Of a stretch of 64,000 nt of DNA, positions 43,361-51,719 are shown in pieces. Within the stretch, counting starts at the first letter, position 1. Each line of letters starts with the position of its first letter. The stretch is from Candidatus Competibacter sp. (GTDB lineage: Bacteria > Pseudomonadota > Gammaproteobacteria > Competibacterales > Competibacteraceae): contig JARSSH010000057.1 of NCBI GenBank assembly GCA_029624815.1, positions 1 to 64,000 on the forward strand, in the 5' to 3' direction. The notes under the pieces are model-generated. The model saw only the letters and a program-made list of their open reading frames with translations. It did not search any database and was not told where the DNA came from. The position numbers were made by a program, and so were the translations under genes.

Positions 43361-44311
43361 CTATCTATAACTTTCGTAAGTGATCAGATCCAGTGGCACC
43401 TCCTGGTGGATCGGGATCTTCTGTCCTTGCATTGCCCGCAGCGCCAGGGCCACGCCGTAGCGGCCCATCTGCTCGGGATGTTGTTCGACGGTGGCGTGCA
43501 TCCGGCCATTGCGCAGTTCGTTGCGGACCGCCTCGATGTGGTCGTAGCCGCCGACCAGCACCTTACCGGTCAGGTTGCGCGAATCCAGGGCTTGCAGCAC
43601 GCCGAGCGCCATCTGATCGTTGGCGCAGAAGACGGCGTTGACGGCGCCCTGTTTTTCCAGCAGGTCGGACATGCGGGCGAATGCGTCTTCGGTTTGCCAG
43701 TTGGCGCTGACCGAATCCACGATCTCAATGCCGCCGCCCGCGGTGACGGCCCGCCGAAAGCCCCTCTTGCGCAATTCGCCGTTCTGAGCGCCGCCGGCGC
43801 CCTCGATGACGATGACGCGACCCTTGCCGTGCAGCTTGCGGCGGAAATACTCACCCACCAGGGTCGCGCCTTTGGCGTTGTCGGAGCCGACGAAGGGGAT
43901 GGCGATGCCGTACTGAGCCTGGGTATCCTGGTCCAGGGGGTTGTCGATATTGATCACCACGATGCCCCGATCGACGGCTTTCCTGAGCGGTGGAACCAGT
44001 TTGCGCGAATCCACCGGCGCGATGACGATGGCGCCGTAACCGCGGGAAACCAGATTGTCGACGATGCCGATCTGGCGTTCGAGGTCGGTTTCCATCTCGG
44101 CGCCGAACACTTCCAGGGTAACGCCGTTATCGCGGGCGTAATCCTTGGCGCCAACCTCCATTTTGGAAAAGAACGGGTTGGAAAGGGCTTTCAGAACCAG
44201 GGCTATCTTGTCCTTGTTGGTATCGAGTTGCGCGTATCCCGGCGATGAGGGAGCCCATGCGATCAGGCAGAGCAGCATCAATGACAACAGGCGGTGCGAC
44301 GGGTTGTTCAT
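43361..44311 (-). CDS. periplasmic sugar-type substrate-binding protein, probable sensor partner
   Basis: A protein of 316 residues with a signal peptide ([20 protein letters not shown]) and the type I periplasmic binding fold of ribose/galactose-binding and TorT-like proteins: [18 protein letters not shown] at the start of the mature protein, AIVIAPVDS, and [19 protein letters not shown]. No ABC permease or ATPase gene lies nearby. Its stop is 4 bp from the hybrid kinase start, so it probably presents a ligand to that kinase, as TorT does for TorS. The ligand is unknown. Confidence 0.85.
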   Translation of the reverse strand: MNNPSHRLLSLMLLCLIAWAPSSPGYAQLDTNKDKIALVLKALSNPFFSKMEVGAKDYARDNGVTLEVFGAEMETDLERQIGIVDNLVSRGYGAIVIAPVDSRKLVPPLRKAVDRGIVVINIDNPLDQDTQAQYGIAIPFVGSDNAKGATLVGEYFRRKLHGKGRVIVIEGAGGAQNGELRKRGFRRAVTAGGGIEIVDSVSANWQTEDAFARMSDLLEKQGAVNAVFCANDQMALGVLQALDSRNLTGKVLVGGYDHIEAVRNELRNGRMHATVEQHPEQMGRYGVALALRAMQGQKIPIHQEVPLDLITYESYR

Positions 44312-44474
44312 AAACGGTAACTGTGTTCCGTATCGCCCGGTGGACAGGGTGGGGCGGCGGGTTGGAGTGAAGGGGACGAGAGAGAATCATAAAGAATTCG
44401 ACAGCAAAATGGCTCGAATCCCGCGAATGTTTGAATATTTGTCAGAGATGACCGAACCCGGCTAAGCTGAAGTC

Positions 44475-44996
44475 ATGGCGAATTTTCTCGGCGAATTCGA
44501 ATGCAAGCTCGACTCCAAGGCGCGGATCGCGTTGCCGGCCGCGCTGAGAAGGCAGTTGCCGCCCGAGACCGAGGGACGGTTGGTGGTCAACCGCGGTTTC
44601 GAGCAACATTTGGTGCTGTACCCGCTGCCGGAGTGGCGGCGGGTGACCGCCGAACTCGATCGCCTCAACCTGTACGTCAAGAAGCACCGCGAGTTCGTTC
44701 GCTATTTCCATCGCGGCGCGACCGAGCTGGAACTGGACGGCAGCGGCCGGCTGCTGTTGCCCCGGCGGCTGCTGGACTACGCCGGCATTCGTGATACGGC
44801 CATCCTTCTGGCCTACGCCCATCGAATCGAGTGCTGGGATCCGACGCTGTACGAGAACCTGCTATCGGACGAGCCGGCCGATTTCGCTCGCCTGGCCGAA
44901 GAGATCATGGGCGCGGCGAACCGCCCGGAATCGGACGGGGACCGGACTCCCGTTTTCCGGGATTTCCCATCGTCGCCGCCCAATTCGCGCCATTGA
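44475..44996 (+). CDS. mraZ: MraZ family transcriptional regulator, not next to a dcw cluster
   Basis: A protein of 173 residues with both MraZ half-domains: GEFECKLDSKARIALPAALR at residues 6-25 and ELDGSGRLLLPRRLLDYAGI near 80-100. MraZ is an AbrB-like DNA-binding protein that normally begins the division and cell wall (dcw) cluster ahead of mraW. Here no mraW, ftsL or ftsI follows; the neighbour is a convergent ATPase. The C-terminal 30 residues (SDGDRTPVFRDF...) extend beyond the usual length of about 145. It could be a second mraZ or a displaced one. Confidence 0.8.
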   Translation: MANFLGEFECKLDSKARIALPAALRRQLPPETEGRLVVNRGFEQHLVLYPLPEWRRVTAELDRLNLYVKKHREFVRYFHRGATELELDGSGRLLLPRRLLDYAGIRDTAILLAYAHRIECWDPTLYENLLSDEPADFARLAEEIMGAANRPESDGDRTPVFRDFPSSPPNSRH

Positions 44997-45003
44997 CCGC
45001 GTT

Positions 45004-47730
45004 TTACCCCTGCGTTCCCTCGGTGGTCGGCATGGGCCGCAGCCGACGCCAGACCGCTTTTTCCAATTCGACCAGCAGGAAGACCGCCACGCCGGCCAGG
45101 ATGACGATGCTCCAGTCGGCGGCGCCGATCGGCGCGGTGCCCAGCAGGCGCTGCACCGGCGGAAAATAGGTGAACGCCAGTTGCAGCGCCAGCAGGATGC
45201 CGACGGTGAGCAGCACCGCGTGGCTACCCAACAGACCCTGGCGCGAAAGGGAGGAATCGAAAATGAAGCGGCTGTTGAACAGATAACAGATTTCGCCCAT
45301 CACCAGCGCGTTGACGGCCACGGTGCGCGCCGCTTCGTGAGAGACGCCCTGCGCGGTCTGCCACAGAAACAGGCTCAGTGGGGCGATCACCAATAGCACC
45401 GACACCAGGGCGATCCGCCACAGCATGAAGCCGTTCACCAGCGGCTCGTCGGGGTCGCGTGGCCGCCGCCGCATCACGTTCGCTTCGGCCGGTTCGAAGG
45501 CCAGCGACAGCGACAGCGTGACCGCCGTCACCATGTTGACCCACAGCACCTGCACCGGCGTGAGCGGCAGCGCCGTACCGAACAGGATGGCGGCGACGAT
45601 CACCAGCGCCTCGGCGCCGTTGGTCGGCAGGGTGAACAGCAACGCCTTGCGCAGGTTGTCGTAGACCGTGCGGCCTTCCTCCACCGCGTGAGCGATGGAG
45701 GCGAAATTGTCGTCGGCCAACACCATTTCCGCCGCTTCCTTGGCCGCTTCGGTGCCCTTCGTCCCCATGGCCACCCCGACATTGGCGCGCTTCAGCGCCG
45801 GGGCGTCGTTGACGCCGTCGCCGGTCATCGCCACCACCTGGTGGTTGTCCTGCAGGGCCGCGACCAGCCGCAGTTTGTGCTCGGGGCTGGCGCGGGCGTA
45901 CACGTCGGTGTCCAGGACCGCCGACCGCAGCGCCGCATCGTCCATTGCTTCCAGCTCCGGCCCGGTCAGCACGGTACGGCCGTCGCCAATGCCAAGCTGG
46001 GCGGCGATGGCCCGCGCCGTGGCGCCGTGGTCGCCGGTGATCATCTTGACTCGAATGCCGGCCTGCCGGGTGAGCCGCACCGCCTCGATGGCTTCCTCGC
46101 GCGGCGGGTCGCTGATGCCGAGCAGGCCGAGAAGGGTCATTCCGGCCTCGACGTCGGCGAAGGTCAGCTCGTGCTGGGTTCTGGGCACCGGCCGGTCGGC
46201 GACCGCCAGCACCCGTTGGCCCTGCGCCGCCAGCGCCTCGATCCGTGCGTGCCAATACTCCGGGCGCAAGGGTTGTGCGTTGTCGGGGTGCTGCTCGTCC
46301 GCGCACATCGCCAGCACCCGTTCCGGCGCTCCCTTGACGTGGATGACGTGTTCCCCGTGATGATCGTGGTGCAGGGTGGCCATGAAGCGGTGCTCGGACT
46401 CGAAGGGAATGCTGTCCAGGCGGCGGAAGCGGGCTTGTTCGGCTATCGGATCGAGGCCGGATTTCAGCGCCAAGGCCAGCAGCGCGCCTTCGGTGGGGTC
46501 GCCGTCCATGCGCCATTCGCCCTCGCGCTCGCGCAGATTGGCGTCGTTGCACAGGCGCACGGCGCGGGCAATAAGCTGCAAATCGGCGGCGTCCGCCGGC
46601 ATCATCGGTTCGCCCTCGACGCTGAACCCGCCGATCGGCGCGTAGCCGACACCGCTGACTTCGAAAATTCGGTCGGCGGTGACGACTCGTTGCACGGTCA
46701 TTTCGTTGCGGGTCAGAGTGCCGGTCTTATCCGAGCAGATCACGGTCACCGAGCCCAGCGTTTCCACCGCCGGCAGGCGGCGGATGATGGCGTTGCGCTG
46801 GGCCATGCGCTGCACGCCGATGGCCAGGATGATGGTCATGATCGCCGGCAGTCCCTCGGGAATCGCCGCCACCGCCAGCGCCACCGCCGCCATGAACATG
46901 TCGTCCATGGTCTGGCCGCGCCAGAGCACGCCGGCGGCGAAGGTGGCGCCGGCCACCGTCAGGATGGCCAAGCTCAGCCAGCGACCAAACTGGGCCACCT
47001 GCCGCAGCAGGGGCGTGGCGATTTCCTCGACCCGTTCCAGCAGGATGCTGATCCGTCCGATCTCGGTCTGTTCGCCGGTGGCCACCACCACGCCCAGTCC
47101 CTGACCGTAGCCGACCAGGGTGCCGGAATAGGCCATGCCGGCGCGGTCGCCGAGCGCCGCCGTGGCCGGGACGGGGGCCGTGGTTTTATTGACCGCCTCG
47201 GCCTCGCCGGTCAGCACCGCTTCCTGAATCCGCAGATTCCTGGTTTCGACCAGCCGCAAGTCGGCGGGCACCTTGTCGCCCGATTGCAGCAGCACCCAGT
47301 CGCCGGGCGCCAGTTCCTCGGCCGGAATCTCCCGGCGCTGTGCCTCGCGCAGCACCATGGCGCGCGGCGACAGCATGTTGCGGATGGCGGCCATGGCCGA
47401 TTCGGCCTTGCCTTCCTGCGCGAAGCCGACGATGGCGTTGATGAGCACCACGCCCAGGATCACGGCGGTGTCGATGCCATGACCCAGCGCGCCGGTGATC
47501 GCGGCCGAAGCCAGCAGCAGGTAGATCAATACGTTGTGGAATTGCAGCAGGAAGCGGACGAGCGGACCGCGCCGCTGGGGAGGGCGCAGCCGATTGGGGC
47601 CGTACAGCTCCAGCCGTCGGGCGGCTTCCTCTTCGCTCAGGCCGCCGGGCGCGGTGTCCAGTTCGCGCAGAACCCGATCGGGGGCCAGCGCGTGCCAAAG
47701 CGGGGGTTGTGGGGAAGCGGGCGTGTTCAT
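45004..47730 (-). CDS. cation-translocating P-type ATPase (P2 type, ion unassigned)
   Basis: A protein of 908 residues in PacL-like arrangement: N-terminal cation ATPase domain (WHALAPDRVLRELDTAPGG), TGEAEAV in the actuator domain, PEGLPA in membrane segment 4, DKTGTLT near residue 330 with the phosphorylated Asp, and TGDGVNDAPALKRANVG at the hinge. The membrane 6 region reads NMVTAVTLSLSLAFEP; the Asp of NLVTD found in calcium pumps is absent, so calcium transport cannot be assumed. It ends 7 bp from the convergent mraZ. Confidence 0.88.
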   Translation of the reverse strand: MNTPASPQPPLWHALAPDRVLRELDTAPGGLSEEEAARRLELYGPNRLRPPQRRGPLVRFLLQFHNVLIYLLLASAAITGALGHGIDTAVILGVVLINAIVGFAQEGKAESAMAAIRNMLSPRAMVLREAQRREIPAEELAPGDWVLLQSGDKVPADLRLVETRNLRIQEAVLTGEAEAVNKTTAPVPATAALGDRAGMAYSGTLVGYGQGLGVVVATGEQTEIGRISILLERVEEIATPLLRQVAQFGRWLSLAILTVAGATFAAGVLWRGQTMDDMFMAAVALAVAAIPEGLPAIMTIILAIGVQRMAQRNAIIRRLPAVETLGSVTVICSDKTGTLTRNEMTVQRVVTADRIFEVSGVGYAPIGGFSVEGEPMMPADAADLQLIARAVRLCNDANLREREGEWRMDGDPTEGALLALALKSGLDPIAEQARFRRLDSIPFESEHRFMATLHHDHHGEHVIHVKGAPERVLAMCADEQHPDNAQPLRPEYWHARIEALAAQGQRVLAVADRPVPRTQHELTFADVEAGMTLLGLLGISDPPREEAIEAVRLTRQAGIRVKMITGDHGATARAIAAQLGIGDGRTVLTGPELEAMDDAALRSAVLDTDVYARASPEHKLRLVAALQDNHQVVAMTGDGVNDAPALKRANVGVAMGTKGTEAAKEAAEMVLADDNFASIAHAVEEGRTVYDNLRKALLFTLPTNGAEALVIVAAILFGTALPLTPVQVLWVNMVTAVTLSLSLAFEPAEANVMRRRPRDPDEPLVNGFMLWRIALVSVLLVIAPLSLFLWQTAQGVSHEAARTVAVNALVMGEICYLFNSRFIFDSSLSRQGLLGSHAVLLTVGILLALQLAFTYFPPVQRLLGTAPIGAADWSIVILAGVAVFLLVELEKAVWRRLRPMPTTEGTQG

Positions 47731-47833
47731 GATAGGACTCCTGATCGCATGGGCTCCAAGTGATCCGGCATGGAATCGACCCTGACTGTTTGGCGGCGAA
47801 TCCGTGGGATAACGGGTTGATTGGCGGAGGTTA

Positions 47834-47981
47834 TACCGTTTCTCAATAGATTTTATGATTCAGAGGGGTAGGGCGGGTTAGGGCGTCGGCCCGTAACCCG
47901 CCGATTTGATTGTGACTTCGGCGGGTTACGCTGCGCTAACCCGCCCTACGCGGGAAATATAAAACTTACCGGGAATTGGTA
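47834..47981 (+). repeat. 148-bp palindromic MITE-like element, copy A, with TTA duplication
   Basis: It starts TACCGTTTCTC and ends GGGAATTGGTA, with imperfect inverted ends (about 19 of 28 bases match) and two internal hairpins built on GGCGGGTTA/TAACCCGCC. TTA flanks both sides (47831-47833 and 47982-47984), consistent with a 3-bp target duplication. An inverted copy at 59412-59559 differs by one base. It fills most of the gap between the ATPase and pyrC genes; the rest of that gap shows no gene. Confidence 0.85.
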
Positions 47982-48071
47982 TTACTCCGGGTGGATCAAC
48001 AAGGCGTTGCCTCTGTTCCCAGTGCTCGGCCCATTGCGTCGCGGTGGTGGAAGACAACCAGCGGGGGCCGG

Positions 48072-49103
48072 CTAAGCCAGACGCCACGCCAACATTGTTC
48101 CGGCCCGTAGCGGGATCAGGTCGTCGTCGTCGAACGGGAACGAGGCGGGCACGGCCATCGGCAGGCGGCGCAGGGTGACGGTTCCCACATTGCGCGGCAG
48201 GCCGTAAAAATCCGCGCCGTGGAAGCTGGCGAAGGCTTCCAGCTTATCCAGTGCGCCGGCGCTGTCGAACGCTTCGGCATACAACTCCAGCGCGGCATGG
48301 GCGGTGTAGCAACCGGCGCAGCCGCAGGCGGTTTCCTTGCCCGAACGTGGATGCGGGGCGCTGTCGGTGCCGAGGAAGAATTTGGGATTGCCACTGGTGG
48401 CGGTTTTGAGCAGCGCTTGTCGGTGACGCTCGCGCTTAAGCACCGGCAGGCAGTAGTGATGCGGTCGAATGCCGCCCTGGAAGATGGCGTTGCGGTTGTA
48501 GAGCAGGTGATGGGCGGTGATGGTCGCCGCGACCGTGGCCGGCGCTGCCCGCACGTAGTCCGCCGCATCCTGGGTGGTGATGTGTTCCAGCACGATTTTC
48601 AGTGCGGGAAAATCGCGCATCATCGGGTTCAAGACCCGGTCGATGAATATCGCCTCGCGGTCGAAAACGTCCACGTCCGGGTCGGGGACTTCGCCGTGGA
48701 TCAACAACGGCAAGCCTTGCGCCTGCATGGCCTCCAGCACCGGGTGGATTTTGCGGATGTCGCTGACGCCGGAATCGGAATTGGTGGTCGCGCCAGCCGG
48801 ATAAAGCTTGCAGGCGTGGATGTGGTCGGAAGATCGGGCGCGGGCGATTTCGGCCGGCGAGGTGTTGTCGGTCAGATACAGCGTCATCAAGGGTTGGAAT
48901 TCCAGTCCCGCCGGTACCGCCGCCAGAATCCGCGCCCGGTAGGCCAGCGCTTGTTCGGTTGTCGTCACCGGCGGGCGCAGGTTGGGCATGACGATGGCGC
49001 GGGCGAACTGGCGAGCGCTGTGCGGTGCGACCACGCGCAGGGCCGAGCCGTCGCGCAGATGCAGGTGCCAGTCGTCGGGGTGGGTGAGGGTGAGAGTATC
49101 CAT
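48072..49103 (-). CDS. pyrC: dihydroorotase, class II
   Basis: A protein of 343 residues for the third pyrimidine step (carbamoyl-aspartate to dihydroorotate). Metal ligands are in [10 protein letters not shown] (near 10-18), the carbamylated Lys in [11 protein letters not shown] near 100, and further His in LLIHGEV and [24 protein letters not shown] near 250 supplies the catalytic Asp. Length is that of the short E. coli-type class. It follows element A. Confidence 0.96.
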   Translation of the reverse strand: MDTLTLTHPDDWHLHLRDGSALRVVAPHSARQFARAIVMPNLRPPVTTTEQALAYRARILAAVPAGLEFQPLMTLYLTDNTSPAEIARARSSDHIHACKLYPAGATTNSDSGVSDIRKIHPVLEAMQAQGLPLLIHGEVPDPDVDVFDREAIFIDRVLNPMMRDFPALKIVLEHITTQDAADYVRAAPATVAATITAHHLLYNRNAIFQGGIRPHHYCLPVLKRERHRQALLKTATSGNPKFFLGTDSAPHPRSGKETACGCAGCYTAHAALELYAEAFDSAGALDKLEAFASFHGADFYGLPRNVGTVTLRRLPMAVPASFPFDDDDLIPLRAGTMLAWRLA

Positions 49104-49147
49104 GCGGGTTTCCGGTTGGCGTTGGGACGGTTCGGCGATGGATTATA

Positions 49148-49289
49148 TATAGCTATCCTATTCGAACTGTGGACCGGACGATTCAAACGCCCTCACCCCC
49201 GATCCCTCTCCCGCTGGGAGAGGGGAGCGCGTCCGCGCGGGATGAGGGCGCGGCGGGTAAGCAACCACAATTGGTTCAGGATTGCTATA
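49148..49289 (+). repeat. MITE-like palindromic element, copy 2 (about 142 bp)
   Basis: It begins TATAGCTATCC and ends GGATTGCTATA. The terminal 12 bases match the reverse complement of the other end at 11 positions, which gives the clearest inverted ends of the three copies. The interior follows copy 1 (CCCTCACCCCC, CTCCCGCTGGGAG, GCGCGTCCGCGC, GATGAGGGCGCGG). It lies between pyrC and a small frame. Confidence 0.75.
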
Positions 49290-49306
49290 AGCCCTCAGGG
49301 CGCCAT

Positions 49307-49459
49307 TCAGGCGGCTTCGAGCAGAACCCAGCGGTGTTTGAGGTGTTCGTGATTCGAAGTCCGCTGAGTTTGTTCGCGCAAGGCGTGGGTTGCGGCATAC
49401 TGGCCAACGGTCGCGGGGCGGGCTAACTCGATTTGAAAGGTGCTCAAGCGAATTCGCAT
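49307..49459 (-). CDS. small hypothetical protein (50 residues)
   Basis: A 50-residue frame beginning RIRLSTFQIELARPATVGQY, with GAGG 6-9 bp before ATG 49459 on the minus strand. It is rich in Arg, Gln and His and has no membrane segment. It starts just beyond the 142-bp element and is divergent from the YnbA-like gene. No family is recognised; translation is uncertain. Confidence 0.3.
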   Translation of the reverse strand: MRIRLSTFQIELARPATVGQYAATHALREQTQRTSNHEHLKHRWVLLEAA

Positions 49460-49528
49460 GGCGTGCCTCGGCATTGCCCCGGATCGACCGGCCACGCCGG
49501 CCAATATCCTACTGGTTCGGGAGTTTGC

Positions 49529-50140
49529 ATGATCACCCTATATTCGCTCAAGCCCGGTTTTCAGAAGCTGTTGCGCCCGGTCGCGCGCTGGCTGCACGGT
49601 CGCGGCGTCAGTGCCAATCAGGTCACGGTCGCGGCATTGCTGCTGTCGCTGGCGACCGGTGGCGTGCTGTGCGGATGGCCCGCGCCGACGACCTGGCTGC
49701 TGGTTCCGCCCGTACTGTTGCTGCGCATGGCGCTGAATGCCCTGGATGGCATGTTGGCCCGCGATTTTCAGCAGCCGACCCCGTTGGGAGCGATATTGAA
49801 TGAACTGGGCGACGTACTGGCCGATATCGGGCTGTATCTACCGCTGGCGCTGGTTCCCGGCGCGCCGGCCGCGTTAGTGGTGGCGTTCGTGCTGCTGGCG
49901 CTGCTGAGCGAGTTCAGCGGCGTGCTGGCGGTGCAGATTGGCTCCGGCCGCCGCTACGACGGTCCGCTGGGCAAGAGCGACCGGGCCTTGCTGTTTGGCG
50001 GCATCGCCGTGTTGCTGGGTCTCGGTCTGTCGCCCGGTTTGTGGCTGACGATCGTGCTGTTGGTCGCCAGCGCTTTGTTGGCGATGACCTGTTTCAATCG
50101 GCTGCGCGCCGCGCTGCGGGAGGTTTCGCCATGTTCGTGA
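49529..50140 (+). CDS. CDP-alcohol phosphatidyltransferase, YnbA-like
   Basis: A protein of 203 residues with about six membrane segments and a CDP-alcohol phosphatidyltransferase motif region LNALDGMLAR...GAILNELGD. In the usual motif D1-x2-D2-G-x2-A-R-x8-G-x3-D3-x3-D4 the first and third Asp are Asn here. As I recall, E. coli YnbA has the same LNALDGMLAR...GAILNE pattern, so this is a family feature. The substrate alcohol is unknown. ATG 49529 follows GGGAG. Overlaps the next gene by 10 nt. Confidence 0.82.
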   Translation: MITLYSLKPGFQKLLRPVARWLHGRGVSANQVTVAALLLSLATGGVLCGWPAPTTWLLVPPVLLLRMALNALDGMLARDFQQPTPLGAILNELGDVLADIGLYLPLALVPGAPAALVVAFVLLALLSEFSGVLAVQIGSGRRYDGPLGKSDRALLFGGIAVLLGLGLSPGLWLTIVLLVASALLAMTCFNRLRAALREVSPCS

Positions 50141-51063
50141 TGCCGTTTTCGCCCTTGACCGCCGTGCTGGGTGGAGTGTGGGCGCTGTTGCTGCTGGCGA
50201 CCGCCGTGGTCTGGCGGTTGGAGCCATCTTCCACCGTGCAAGGGGAACTGCGTTCGCGCGTTCGCAGTTGGTGGCTGATCGTGGCGTTGTGTTCGCTGGC
50301 GCTGACCTTCAGCCGGACCACCGCGTTGCTGTTTTTCGCGCTGGTCAGTTTTCTGGCGCTCAAGGAATACCTGACCCTGATTCCCACCCGCCGTACCGAC
50401 CGCTGGGTGCTGTTCTGGGCCTATCTGAGCATCCCGGTGCAGTATTTCTGGATTCATATCGAGTGGTACGGGATGTTCATCATCTTCATCCCGGTGTACC
50501 TGTTTCTGCTGCTGCCGGTGGTGATGGTGTTGAGCGGCGAGACCCAGGGTCATCTGCGCGCCGCCGGCAGCCTGCATTGGGGGCTGATGAGCATGGTGTT
50601 CGGCTTGAGCCATCTCGCCTATCTGCTGGTGTTGCCGCAAGCCCAGTATCCCCATGTGACCGGCGCGGGTCTGGCGCTGTTTCTGCTGCTGTTGACCGAG
50701 TTGAACGACGTGGCCCAGTACTGCTGGGGCAAGGGGTTGGGCAAGCGTAAAATTTCGCCCACCGTCAGCCCGAACAAGACGGTGGAGGGTTTTGTCGGCG
50801 GGGTCGTGACCACCGTGCTGTTGTCCGTGCTGCTAGCGCCGTGGTTGACGCCGTTTTCCACCGTGGACGCGCTGTGGGTCGGCGCGCTGATCGCGGTGGC
50901 CGGTTTCTTCGGGGATTTAAGTCTGTCGGCGTTGAAGCGCGATTTAAGCATCAAGGACAGCGGCAATCTGTTGCCGGGGCATGGCGGGATTCTCGATCGG
51001 GTGGATAGCCTGACCTACACCGCGCCACTGTTTTTTCATTTCATTCGCTATTTCTATTTTTGA
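50131..51063 (+). CDS. CDP-diglyceride synthase paralogue, YnbB-like
   Basis: A protein of 310 residues, mostly hydrophobic, with the CdsA C-terminal signature KRDLSIKDSGNLLPGHGGILDRVDS and the KISPTVSPNKTVEG block that binds CTP. It probably supplies a CDP-activated lipid to the YnbA-like enzyme encoded just upstream. It is distinct from cdsA at 9522, being longer at the N-terminus. ATG 50131 has GGGAGG nearby. It overlaps the YnbA-like gene and leads directly into the acyltransferase. Confidence 0.85.
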   Translation: MFVMPFSPLTAVLGGVWALLLLATAVVWRLEPSSTVQGELRSRVRSWWLIVALCSLALTFSRTTALLFFALVSFLALKEYLTLIPTRRTDRWVLFWAYLSIPVQYFWIHIEWYGMFIIFIPVYLFLLLPVVMVLSGETQGHLRAAGSLHWGLMSMVFGLSHLAYLLVLPQAQYPHVTGAGLALFLLLLTELNDVAQYCWGKGLGKRKISPTVSPNKTVEGFVGGVVTTVLLSVLLAPWLTPFSTVDALWVGALIAVAGFFGDLSLSALKRDLSIKDSGNLLPGHGGILDRVDSLTYTAPLFFHFIRYFYF

Positions 51064-51071
51064 GACTCGCC

Positions 51072-51710
51072 ATGGGGTGCGCCGCACTGCGCCTGCTGTT
51101 CTTTCTGCTGATCGTCAAGCCGTTCCTGCTGCTGGCGGTGGGGATCAATGTGCGTCGCCGCGACCGCTTGCCCCAACGGGGCCCGGCCCTGATCGTCGCC
51201 AACCACAACAGCCATCTCGATGCGCTGGTGCTGATGGCAATGCTGCCCTTGCGCGTGTTGCCGCGCGTGCGACCGGCGGCGTCGGCGGAATATTTTCTTC
51301 GCGGACGTTGGCGGTCCTGGTTTGCCACCCAGGTCATTGGGATTATTCCGGTGGCGACTGGCGGCGGTGGTTCCCGCGCCGACGTGTTGGAATCGGTGCG
51401 CGATGCGCTGGCGATGGGCGATATTGTGATCTTTTTCCCGGAAGGGACGCGCGGCGAGCCGGAATGTTTGGGGAAGTTGAAGACAGGTATCGTCTGGTTG
51501 GTCGAGCAGTTGCCGGAGACGCCGGTTCATCCGGTGCGCTTGTCCGGTTTGGGCAAGGTGTTACCCAAGGGGCACTGCGTGCCGGTACCGTTTTTCTGCG
51601 ATGCCTGGGTGGGGGAGACACTGTGTTGGCGGGGCGACCGGTCCGGATTCATGGCCGCGCTGGCGGCCAGTCTGGCGCCGCCGGAACCGCAAGCGGCGGC
51701 GGTCAGTTGA
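51072..51710 (+). CDS. 1-acyl-sn-glycerol-3-phosphate acyltransferase family protein (PlsC-like)
   Basis: A protein of 212 residues with the acyltransferase motif NHNSHLD near residue 50 (His and Asp catalytic) and FPEGTRGE near 125 (glycerophosphate binding). One or two hydrophobic segments open the protein. In E. coli the ynbA-ynbB pair is followed by a different enzyme, so this is a variant operon. ATG 51072 is preferred to a TTG at 51060, which lies inside the YnbB-like gene. Confidence 0.85.
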   Translation: MGCAALRLLFFLLIVKPFLLLAVGINVRRRDRLPQRGPALIVANHNSHLDALVLMAMLPLRVLPRVRPAASAEYFLRGRWRSWFATQVIGIIPVATGGGGSRADVLESVRDALAMGDIVIFFPEGTRGEPECLGKLKTGIVWLVEQLPETPVHPVRLSGLGKVLPKGHCVPVPFFCDAWVGETLCWRGDRSGFMAALAASLAPPEPQAAAVS

Positions 51711-51719
51711 GGAGCGGAT

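Noticed and set aside
45688-47763. A 691-codon open frame antisense to the P-type ATPase
   Set aside because: It is low complexity (His, Gln, Gly, Arg), has no family similarity, and mirrors the third-codon GC bias of the real gene.
47834-47981. CRISPR array or tRNA-like structure in the palindromic region
   Set aside because: There are no regularly spaced direct repeats; the symmetry is that of inverted repeats in a mobile element.
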